From Tetracentron sinense (Eukaryota > Streptophyta > Magnoliopsida > Trochodendrales > Trochodendraceae): a DNA stretch of 64,000 bases. Below are positions 55,126 to 64,000 of the stretch, piece by piece (the stretch's first letter is position 1; the number at the start of each line of letters is the position of its first letter). The stretch is from the NCBI GenBank assembly GCA_015143295.1, contig CM026557.1, forward strand, positions 32,187,965 to 32,251,964, read 5' to 3'. The position numbers and the translations under genes were made by a program. The notes beneath the pieces are model-generated. The model saw nothing but the letters and a program-made list of their open reading frames with translations, ran no database searches and had not been told where the DNA came from.

Positions 55126-55339
55126 CCTAACTGTTTTGGCCATATCTTTTGACTCGTTCGTCGGTTTTTGATGATTCAACTTGCGTTGGATTCGTCTTTT
55201 GAAAACAGACATTTTAAATATTTTAGAATTTTCAATTTCTCTCTTATTTATTAATTAGACTATGTGGAAGGCCAATTAGCTACAAAAGTGTTATTCATTA
55301 AGTATAAAAAAGTCCGAGGTGCTACAATCTTTTACTTGG

Positions 55340-55860
55340 ATCCAATTTATCTTAATCATGTCTCTTAAGATGATCGCTGAAAGGTATATATCTTTAGACT
55401 CATCTCCTCTTGGAGTTCTCATTAACCTCTCATAAGTTTTTACCGAACGGTCTTCCTTTACCTCGTCAATGTCGTGAGACCTTTTTAAGATAAACATTCT
55501 TTATCTTTTCTTTATATTTTCATTTATTTTCCAGACTTATCTTACTTCTGCCTCTCAAGATAATCGCTGAAAGGTACACCTCTTTTAGACTCACCCCCTC
55601 TTGGAGTTCTCACTAACCCCTCATGACTTTTTGCCGAACGGTCTTCCTTTACCTCTCAATTGTCTTGAGGCCTTTTTAAGATAAGCGTATTTATCTTTTC
55701 CCTTAATCTTTCTTCATTATCTTAAATTCGTCTTTCAAGATGATTGCCGAAAGGTACACCTCTTTATACTTACCCCCTCTTGGAGTTCTCATTAACCCCC
55801 ATGAGTTTTTCCCGAACGGTCTTGCTTTACCTCGTTACTGTCTTAAGACTCCTAGCTTTA
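55340..55860 (-). repeat. Tandem array in the outer solo LTR, unit about 195 bp
   Basis: Three units contain CTCAAGATxATCGCTGAAAGG, CCCCCTCTTGGAGTTCTCA and GAACGGTCTTCCTTTACCTC. They are homologous to the array at 15535-16090. Confidence 0.8.
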
Positions 55861-57279
55861 AGATAATTTTATTTATCTTTTTACATTGTCTTTTCTTAGA
55901 TTAAGACTTTACAAGATATTTACCTCATTTCCCCTTGTCTTCTCTTCATTTAAGACTTTATAAGATAAATCATCTTATTTCCTTTGTCTTCTCTTAGCTT
56001 AAGACCTTACAAGATAAATTAACTCATTTATTTCTTTTCTTTTAAAAATTATCAACATATGGATAAAAATCATCTCATTATGATTATATACATTAAGAAT
56101 CATCATCATTATGATTATACCTTTTCCATTCAAAATATCTTTATTATAGATATTTCATAATTCTTTTCCATAACTATTACTCTTGTAGAATTACTACAAT
56201 TTTTTCCTTTTCAAAAATATTATTTTCTAACATAGCATTAGAAGAGATTATACGTATAAAGTATATACATATCAACATAGCATCATCATACTATTTTTCA
56301 ACCAAGAGTAAAAATATACTTTATCGTTACTTACTCTTATCATTCATTCTAAATCGTCATTTTAGAATAATATTACTAAATATCTCTTACTTATTTCGAA
56401 AATATTAATCATTACTAACCTTCCTTTTAAATATTACCGAAATATACTTACCATTTTTCGAATCTGAAGTCGGTTTGACCGGCACAATCTTCTTTCTTTC
56501 TTTCTCATTTCTTCTTTCTTTCTTTCCTCTTTCTCTTCCTTTCTTTCTCTATTTCCTCATGGCTTGGGCGCCGATTCAAGTGAGCATCAAAGAATGGGCG
56601 TGTGGGTATATATAGGCAAAGGGTTTGCCCTTCATTAACTTTTGATTCATTCCCTTTAATAATTCATGATTCATGAATTTTATTATTTCCATGCATCTAA
56701 TTAAATAGGTTTATTCCCTTAAATTAGATTCAACTCGTTTTAGTTCATGAATCACTTTAGATTCATGACACATGATACTAATCTAACCGTAGTTCACCCT
56801 AAACTCATGGTTAATCCTATTATCTTAATATATAATATGTGTATCTTATTAAATTAGATTATTTCCACAAGTTAACTTCATGGTTTGCTTAACCTAAGTA
56901 TATCACTAACCATGGTTAAGCATAGTTGGGTGTGTAGTACTTCCTCATTCAAAGGATTCATCCCTTCTTGTATTAATTAGTTTTATCACTTAAGGATCTC
57001 ATTCATGCATTACCCATAAATGGATTCATGCTACTACTAACCAAGTTTGTTTTCTTAACTTAACTAACCAAGATGAGGTATTAACCCTAGGTTATCAACA
57101 CATGGGCGTGAGCATGGTTCTAGGCATAAGATTTGGGTTCTTCCCCTTTATCTCATACATGTATCTTACTTGTTTCTCTTGTTTCATGACATCATTAATG
57201 AAGGTGTCATATGGCACTTATCATCCATCATTTAATCTTGATCGTCCATCATGCCCTAACTCCTCTAGTTAACCTTGTT

Positions 57280-57425
57280 AACTCATCATCAATCTCATGA
57301 TTAACTCATCATCAAACTCATGATTAACTCATCATCTAGCTCATAATTAACTCGTCATCTAATCTCATGATTAACTCATCATTTAATCTCATGATTAACT
57401 CATCATCTCTTTCTTGATTAACTCA
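57280..57425. repeat. Short tandem repeat, unit about 27 bp
   Basis: Five to six copies of CTCATGATTAACTCATCAT variants near the end of the outer solo LTR. Confidence 0.8.
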
Positions 57426-57702
57426 ACTAGTTTAGCTAATTCATGATTAACCCAAGATTAACTCATCATTAACTTTCCCTTTATTAATTGGGCGTCCCAC
57501 CCTAGGATGTTACCATGTGGCACTTTCATGATCCTAGCTAATGCTTCATTATATACTTGTATTAATACTTGGTTTAATACATAGTATATAATCATATACT
57601 TAAGCAATATTTGACTTTATTAAATCATATGCTTAAATAATAATAGGAATTACCAAATATATATTTAATATTTTTATTTCTAAAAATATTCAGGTCGTCA
57701 CA

Positions 57703-60100
57703 TGTTATCATGTTGGAAATAAATCTAGGGGTGTGTGTGTATGTCTTGGAGTCATCAAATATCTAGACTAGAACTGGGTGCAAGCATTCAAAGTTTTGAG
57801 GGAAAATTGGCTTAGGTGGCTATCAAGGATATTATGGTCATTTATCATGTTATGACCAATGCCTATGAAACACCTCGATGAGTTTCCAAACTATAAACTT
57901 GTCGTGGGATGGTTGGAAGTCACATAGGACTGGGTTAATGAAACCAAGTTGGTTGAAAAAGGAAGAAAGCAAAATTTGGGATCTTCGTTTGAACGGATTT
58001 GTCATCCATTCAAGCGAAGCTAGATGATCAATTGGGTTCCAGGAGGCAACAACCATTTCCATTTGAAAGGGGGTCTTCTTGCTTAAAATGAAGACTTTCA
58101 TTCGAAGGAAATAAATCCTTTCAAACTAAAGTCCCTAAGTCTGTTTTTTTTTTTTCATTTTTAACTAAGTGCGTGTTTTTAGGGATTTTAACCCTAGGAC
58201 TATAAATAGACCACCTAATTCGAGGGTTTAGACTATTCTAAGGTCATTTTACCTAATTTGGCAAGAGAGAAAAGAAAACCCTAGTATTTCTAAGGAGAGC
58301 TATTAGAGGAACAATGAGAAGTTTGGATTTACACCTTTAAGCTTGGAGATTTAATTTCTAGCCTTCTCAACCCTTGTTTAAGCTATAGACTGTTGGATTT
58401 CAGTCTTGAGAGGTCGATATACTATCCAACTCAACTCTATTATGAATCTATGTATGTTTAAGATTGTGTAAGCTAAAAATGATGAATGATTAGCATGTTT
58501 GTGATGATGTATGTAATGACTTGGAATTTTAATATAATAATTTTTTGGGGTTTATGGGTCCTTAACTGATGTAAATTAGTTAAGTGTTTGATAAATTTGT
58601 GGAAAATGAGTTTCTTTTCAGGACTGAGTTAGACTGATAAAACTTTAGTGTTTTTCTCTGAAAATCGTACACAATGTATGGTTCGGCTATCTGGACGATC
58701 ACTCATCGTACCGAGACCACGAGGGCATTGTACGTAAGAAAACCAGAAAATTCATAGATTGTCGAATTTCAGTTGGGACTCGAATATTTATTGAGTGTTC
58801 CAATAGAAATCTATGAAACTGACACCACAGCGTGTCGGCAAATCGTATGGACGATTGTTTATTGTTTCGGATGTTGATCATCTTAAACGAAAAAACCACA
58901 ACGTATTTTTGTGTCCAAAATCAGGAAATTAGTGGAATTTACAGTTTTCTTCCAGACTTATTTTTTACTGTCAAAACTCGTCATTTTTTCTCGAAATTCG
59001 TACAACGGGTGTCGAACTGCCCTTAGTTCAGTCACCTGTTGTTTCGGCTTCGTCGCACATCGTTTAGTAGGGTTTTGGAGGCTGTATATGTGCAAAGTGG
59101 GAAAAACCGGTCAAACGAGTTAACAAGTCAAATGTGGTGACATCACCACGATGATCTCATCGCATGATGTCACCCATGACATCACCACTTCAAAGGCAGG
59201 AGGCCAAATCCCCCTCATTTCTCATGAGCTCTCCCTACTGCGGAAGCTCTGCCCGAGTCTTTTTAGAGAGAGAAAGTGAGAAGAGAGAAAGAAGAGAGAA
59301 GGGAAGAGGAAGTCTACTTGGGGGTTTTTCGATGTTCTTGACACGTTAGCGACGTCCGTTTTCCTCCCCGGTGCTTCGATTGGCGTGTAAAGAGAGAAAA
59401 AGGAAAGTTAGAGAGAGAAAATGGGAATTAGAGAGAGAGAGTCTACCTTGGGGTTTTTCAGCATTGCGGATGTAAACCGCGCTGTCTATTTTCCTCTTCA
59501 GAGCCTCGATCTACGTGTAAGAAGGTAAAACCCCTCTCCCTCTCTTCTCTTTTCCCTTTATTTAAGTTATTTTGTATGTGAAATGGCGTAGATAATGTAT
59601 GGCGTAGATGAAAAGGGTCGGAGACCTGGTGGATTGTATATGGAAGGGATGAGAAAGAGTGGAAATGGAGCTGAGGGACGTAGCCCTCGGTTTCAGGCAT
59701 AATTTAGGCTCAGAGTGAATTGCGATCGATTACAGACCAAGGGCGTGAAGGGGGATCCAGATAAAAATATATACGGAAATTGGTTCCCGATGATCTTTAC
59801 ACCATAGAAAGAAACTAAAATTATCTAGGCTTTTAGTCATATTACCTCGATGAATGATGTTCACCGATGAAGCTAAATCCACTCGAACCATCAGAACTTT
59901 TGTAGAGATTTCTCGAAGAAATACTCAAAGCTCGATCCTTGTTCTTCGCTATCCCCATGAAGCTTTAGAATCTCTACTTGGAATTGAAGAAGCAAGAAGA
60001 AGAAGATGGAGTAATAGTGTAGACTTTCTATCACCCAAAACCCTAGGGTTCAAAACCCTTGAATTGAAAAACCCAACTTGAAGCAACCCTTGTAGCTCAC
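57703..60100 (+). mobile_element. Probable LTR-like sequence, unclassified
   Basis: No coding region. A plus-strand TATA-like GACTATAAATAG (about 58198) is followed by a leader with AAGAGAGAAAAGAAAACCC, the layout of an LTR promoter. CG-rich direct and inverted motifs (GGACGATC, CGTACA) occur at 58660-58870, and GATGACATCACC variants at 59135-59195. I found no termini, so boundaries and class are unknown. Confidence 0.35.
59305..59530 (+). repeat. Tandem duplication, unit about 130 bp
   Basis: Two diverged copies share AGTCTAC(C)TTGGGGxTTTTC, GTxxxTTTTCCTC and TCGATxxxCGTGTAA, separated by GA-rich sequence. Confidence 0.75.
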
Positions 60101-60741
60101 AAAAATCCCTAGGGACTCTCCCTAGGGGCAGTACCGTGAGTAGTTTTCTTGTGCTGCTTGGATCTTGAATAATACAAGCGTTTCTTCTTGTAAAGGCTCT
60201 GAGGCTTGGCTTTAAGAAGTTTCCCCCAATTTCTTCTTTCCCTTTTCTGCAGTTGTGGGTTTCTTCTTTGGCATTGACGGATTCTTCACACGAGGAGCCA
60301 TCAGCAATGGAATAGTTTTTGGGAGGCTTTGAAGAGTAGGAAAGATATTTGAGAGGATTGGAGAAAGCGAGGGAACTAAAATTTAAACGATGGAACAGTG
60401 AAGAATGAAAGAAATTAGGTTTTAGTTAAAATAGTCTCGAGGGCACTCGTCGACGAGTAGGTCTGACTCGTCGCCAAGTGGCTATGACTCATTGTCGAGT
60501 GAAGACAGAATTAAAATTTTTCAAAACCTGTAACTCACTCATCGCCGAGTGGAGATGACTCGTCGACAAGTCCAGGCAGAATTTTGGAAAATTCAGATTT
60601 TTATTAACTGGATGGATTTCTAAAGCATTAAAACCTTTTTATAAATGTTTTTAAGAGATTTTAAGAGGATTAAATCACACATCAAGTCTTAATGCAATCA
60701 TCACAAGGTTTTTCAATTTTGTTCAACCTTAGGCAAAATTT
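60101..60741 (-). mobile_element. 3' trailer or LTR of the copia element, with palindromes and a micro-ORF
   Basis: Downstream of the pol stop on the minus strand lies AT-rich sequence, then a palindrome cluster at 60440-60590 (ACTCGTCGACGAGT at 60445-60458 is a perfect 14-base palindrome). A leader follows with a short frame starting MAPRVKNPSMPKKKP (ATG at about 60302) that stops after about 29 codons. The arrangement suggests an LTR with a leader ORF, but I see no LTR edges. Confidence 0.45.
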
Positions 60742-61740
60742 TCAGTTGATGTCATAAAATCTAGTCATGCCTAATTCTCTTCTTGAAGTATTAAATCTTT
60801 TATAAGGAAGAGGTTTAGTAAATATGTCTGCAAGTTGGTTGTTAGTTTCAACAAATTCCAACATTACATCCCCAATTTGAACATGATCCCTTATGAAATG
60901 ATATCTAATTTCAATATGTTTGGTTCTTGAATGTTGAATTAGGTTCTTTGTCATACATATAGCACTTGTGTTATCACATTTAATTAGAATATTATTATAA
61001 AACAATTTGAAGTCTTCTAATTGTTGTTTCATGTATAATGTTTGAGCACAACAACTCTCAGCTGCTATATATTCAGCCTCAACTGTAAAAAGAGCTACAT
61101 AGTTTTATTTCTTACAAGACCATGAAACTAATGAGTGTCCTAAGAAGTGACATAAGTCATTAGTGCTTTTCCGATCAACTTTGCACCCGGTAAAGTCAGC
61201 ATTAGAATAACTAACTAGTTCTAGTGATATGTTCTTAGGGTACCATAATCCTAGATCAATTGTTCCAAGTAAGTATTTAAAGATTCTTTTAAATGTAGTC
61301 ATATGTGATTCTTTAGGATTAGCTTAAAATCTAGCACACATGCAAACACTAAACATAATATCAGGCCTACTAGCAGTCAAATACAATAAACTACCAATCA
61401 TACCTGGATATTTTGTTTCTTCCACACTTAAGCCATTTTCATCTTTATCTACTTTGTGGTTGGACTCATAAGAATATCAGCATTCTTTGAGTTGTCCATA
61501 CCAAACTTCTTTAGCAGCTCTCAAGTGTATTTGGCTTGATTTATGAAGACGTCTTCCTTTTTTTGTTTGATTTGAAGTCCGAGGAAGAAGTTCAACTCCC
61601 CCATCATGCTCATCTCAAATTCATCCTGCATGGACTTAGTAAATTCTGGACAGAGAGTTTCATTAGTAGATCCAAAAATAATGTCATCAACATAGATTTG
61701 TACTAGAAGCATATCAGCATTTTTAGATTTTATAAACAAG
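60742..61740 (-). pseudogene. Copia reverse transcriptase and RNase H, broken
   Basis: The frame at 61521-61739 has LLVQIYVDDIIFGSTNETL, containing the catalytic YVDD of copia RT, then MGELNFFLGLQIKQ. The frame at 61105-61302 has YLLGTIDLGLWYP and SYSNADFTGC, start of RNase H. After a stop, EAEYIAAESC continues in line and a frame at 60742-61032 has NTSAICMTKNLIQHSRTKHI and NNQLADIFTKPL, the copia RNase H end. Several stops and frame changes interrupt it. The clade looks SIRE- or Tork-like from these motifs; this is inference. Confidence 0.85.
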
Positions 61741-62436
61741 GTAGTATCTATTTTACCTCTAATGAACTCTTTTTCAAGTAAGAAGCCACTAAGTCTATCA
61801 TACCAAGCTCTAGGAGCTTGCTTTAAACCATAAAGAGCTTCAGTGAGTTTAAATACATGATTAGCAATTCCTCAAGATTCATCATTAATTACTTCAAAAA
61901 CATTCTTAGGTTCAATTCGAGAGAGGAATACAAGGTTATTACAAATATTTCTTTTTGTTCTTATACCTTGTTCCATATTACCAAGAATTTGTTCTTTAGG
62001 ATGATCTTTAATTAATCTCTATGTCTTAGGAAGATGAATTTCATTTTCTTCTTCATTTTCTCCTAAGTTTTCATCTTCTAAGTTAATAGCATTATCTTGG
62101 TTGGCATTATCTTCTTTATTGATTTATAAGTTTGCAACATTTTAAAATAGTTTTTCAACTTTGTCAATTTGATCATCATCATGAAGATTTTTAATTTTAA
62201 AATGATTAGATTCATAAAAAATAGCATCCATAGATTCTTCAACAATGAGTGAAGTTTTATTAAACACCCTATAAGCTTTGCTATTAGTATAGTAACCAAT
62301 AAAAATTCCTTTACTAGATTTTGGTTCAAATTTCTTTAAGTTTGGGTTACTATTTAAGAATAAAATATTTGCAACCAAATACTTTGAAGTAACCAATATT
62401 GGGTGATTTACCATGCCAAAGTTCATAAGGGGTTTT
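61741..62436 (-). pseudogene. Copia integrase C-terminal linker and start of RT
   Basis: The frame at 62142-62459 has FEPKSSKGIFIGYYTNSKAY, the conserved post-integrase 'GYS..SKAYRVFN' region. RT fingers are in the next 400 bases with stops, for example the ALYGLKQAPRAWYDRL-like segment at about 61790-61840. Confidence 0.75.
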
Positions 62437-62880
62437 TTAAAATTTATTTCTAATGACAACCCTATTAATTACATAACAAGATATATTAATGGCTTCAGCC
62501 CAAAAATAGTTAGGTAAATTATGTTCATTTAACATGGTCCTACCCATTTCTTGCAATGATCTATTCTTTCTTTCAACTACTCTATTTTGTTGAGGCGTTC
62601 TAAGAGCAGAGAAGTTATGGTTAAAACCATTTTCTTCACAAAAGGATTCAAGCTCTTTATTCTTGAATTCTCCACCTTTATCACTTTTTATAGAATTAAT
62701 GGAGTAACCTTTTTCATTTTGTATTCTTTTACAGAATTTTTCAAATAAAACATGTATTTCACTTTTATGAGATAGAAATAGCACCCAAGTGAATTTAGAG
62801 TAGTCATCTACAATAACAAAAGCATAGAGTTTTCTGGCTAAACTAGCAACATCATTAGGCCCAAACAAATCCATATGCAA
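62437..62880 (-). pseudogene. Copia integrase core
   Basis: The 147-aa frame has MHMDLFGPNDVASLARKLY, VIVDDYSKFTWVLFL, IKSDKGGEFKNKELESFC and LRTPQQNRVVERKNRSLQEM. These carry the D, D and E of the DDE catalytic triad (D8 or D25 region, D66, E102 counted from this M). This part is open, but its upstream and downstream neighbours are out of frame or stopped. Confidence 0.88.
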
Positions 62881-63517
62881 TAGTTCTAATGGCTTAAAAG
62901 TAAATATTACAAGTTTCTTTTTGAAGGAAGATTTTATTTGTTTTCATAGTTGGTAAACATCACACATTTTGTATTTTAAAAACTTTGTTTTTGGTAAGCC
63001 TTTCAAAAGTTCTTTTCTAGATAATTTAGATAGTAAGTCCATACTTGCATGACCTAACCTTCTATGTCATAACCAACTAGTTTCATTAATAGCTGAAAAA
63101 CACATAAGTTTTTGAGAGATTAGTTCATCAAAATCAATTGTGTAAACATTTTCATATTTATGAGCTATGAACATGGTATTAATGTTATCTTTATCCTTAA
63201 TGATGCAAACATTTGAATTAAATTAAACATTTAGACCTTTGTCACTCAATTGACTAATATTAATTAAGTTATGTTTAAGACCTTCAACAAGTAAGACATT
63301 CTCAATAAAAGTGGTAGAGTTCTTACCAACATTACCTATGCTGATGACCTTTCCCTTTGCATTGTCCCCGAATGTCACATGTCCTCTATCCTTTGGAGTG
63401 ATTGAGGAAAATAGATCTTTGTTCCCTAACATGTGCCTTGAGCATCCACTATCCAAGAACTATCTTGTCTTGGAGGAGTTAGATTTCAAACATACCTACA
63501 AGACAAAATTTAAGTAA
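62881..63517 (-). pseudogene. Copia protease and pre-integrase region, broken
   Basis: A frame at 63223-63456 starts MDSGCSRHMLGNKDLFSS (aspartic protease D-S-G site) and contains GLKHNLINISQLSDKGLNV. The zinc-binding H-H-C-C pre-integrase region follows at about 63090-62930 (HRRLGHASMDL-like, with stops). Confidence 0.85.
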
Positions 63518-64000
63518 CTTTAATATATATTCCTCCCGGAACCCACACAGTTTTGGTTAGAACCCAAATTAAGTTTTGGATGGTCTTGGGAGGGTGAGAT
63601 CCTTTAGGGACCCAAATCATGTTTGGTCCTTTATGGATGGTCTTGGGAGTGTATGATCCTTTTGGGACCCAAATTTTCTTAATAACTTTCTTTCCATTAA
63701 AAGTGAAAAATGCATTAGAGGGTAGGTTTAAAACATTTGAAGATTTTGAAAAGAAATTTTGGTACTCTTTTTGTTTTGCAAAATGGTTGTATCCAAGATC
63801 GGCCTTCCCAAAGAGACATTTTTGTTGGCCCAAAAGTCTTTTAAGATTCTTTTCTCCCGTAGATAAAGTGTGAACAATTTTAGTCAAGTCAATGACCTTA
63901 CCTTTTAGCTCTTCACACTCACAAGATAATCCTTGGGGTGAATTTTGAAATTCTTTAACCTTTTCATTTAAAACATTGTTTTCTTTTTCAAGAATGAGTT
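63518..64000 (-). pseudogene. Copia gag C-terminus, running off the window
   Basis: The frame at 63510-63887 has repeated 'WVPKGS..PKTI' segments (three: KIWVPKGSYTPKTI, MIWVPKGSHPPKTI, VWVPGG), a repeat that sits between gag and protease in plant copia elements. The remaining minus-strand sequence to 64000 encodes a coiled-coil-like stretch. The element's 5' end is outside the window. Confidence 0.7.

Larger units (their letters stand above)
52743..55326 (-). mobile_element. Nested Tekay-like solo LTR, 2584 bp, TSD ATCTT
   Basis: It runs from TGTCATGCCCCAAAATA to GAGGTGCTACA, flanked by ATCTT at 52738-52742 and 55327-55331. It has the hairpin at 53184-53202 (441 bases from the edge), a tandem array at 53452-53905, TATA-like GCCTATAAG at about 54822 (minus) and a palindrome cluster at 54893-55125. 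No coding sequence is present. Confidence 0.9.
52226..57702 (-). mobile_element. Solo LTR of the 15069 family, with nested solo LTR, TSD TGTTA
   Basis: It starts TGTCATGACCCGACTTAAAC and ends with the inverse of TGTGACGACCTGAA, flanked by TGTTA at 52221-52225 and 57703-57707. Without the nested element and its duplication it is about 2.9 kb, close to the 3079 bp of the sister copy at 15069-18147. It contains a CTCAAGATGATCGC tandem array at 55340-55860. Confidence 0.88.

Overview
This is a stretch of plant nuclear genome, almost certainly a eudicot with a repeat-rich genome. The evidence is two intron-bearing plant genes with GT-AG splice sites, an apparent plastid transit peptide, and dense nested retrotransposons whose primer-binding sites read TGGTATCAGAGC (initiator tRNA-Met). 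I saw no operons, CRISPR arrays or tRNA/rRNA genes.

Layout. 1-23076 is a retrotransposon nest: parts of two plus-strand Ty3/gypsy (Tekay-like) LTRs flanking a decayed 'plant transposon protein' fragment; a minus-strand Ty1/copia remnant (LTR, 3' noncoding region, gag zinc knuckle); a minus-strand Tekay-like chromovirus (7480-18939) with a decayed gag-pol and a 3.1 kb solo LTR in its 5' LTR; then a plus-strand copia LTR interrupted by a 2.2 kb solo LTR. 24082-35079 is the first host gene, an 11-exon gene for 4-diphosphocytidyl-2-C-methyl-D-erythritol kinase (ISPE/CMK, 403 aa). Its introns hold three hAT-type non-autonomous elements, a 149 bp foldback MITE, LINE remnants and a broken copia copy. 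35903-37861 (minus) is the second gene, a 652-aa UBA-domain protein converging on ISPE. A splice acceptor just upstream of its ATG and a UTR-like exon near 49.5 kb suggest a roughly 11.5 kb 5'-UTR intron filled with a Helitron, two LINE fragments and hAT elements. 49.7-60.7 kb returns to repeats, including a three-level nest (copia LTR, then a solo LTR, then another solo LTR). 60742-64000 is a decayed minus-strand copia gag-pol.

Most unusual signals. (i) LTRs of both copia and gypsy families carry, in most cases 10-100 bp upstream of a TATA-like box, clusters of CpG-containing palindromes (cores GTCGAC or CGATCG). A related spacer segment lies inside the cluster of one copia family and of gypsy families. 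(ii) Tekay-like LTRs share a CTGAGTAT...ATACTCAG hairpin at a nearly constant 432-441 bp from the LTR 3' end, with a tandem array always between TATA box and hairpin. (iii) A small sequence module recurs inside a Helitron, two hAT elements and a fourth element flanked by 11-bp direct repeats. All boundaries were read by eye. Family names below superfamily level are inference.
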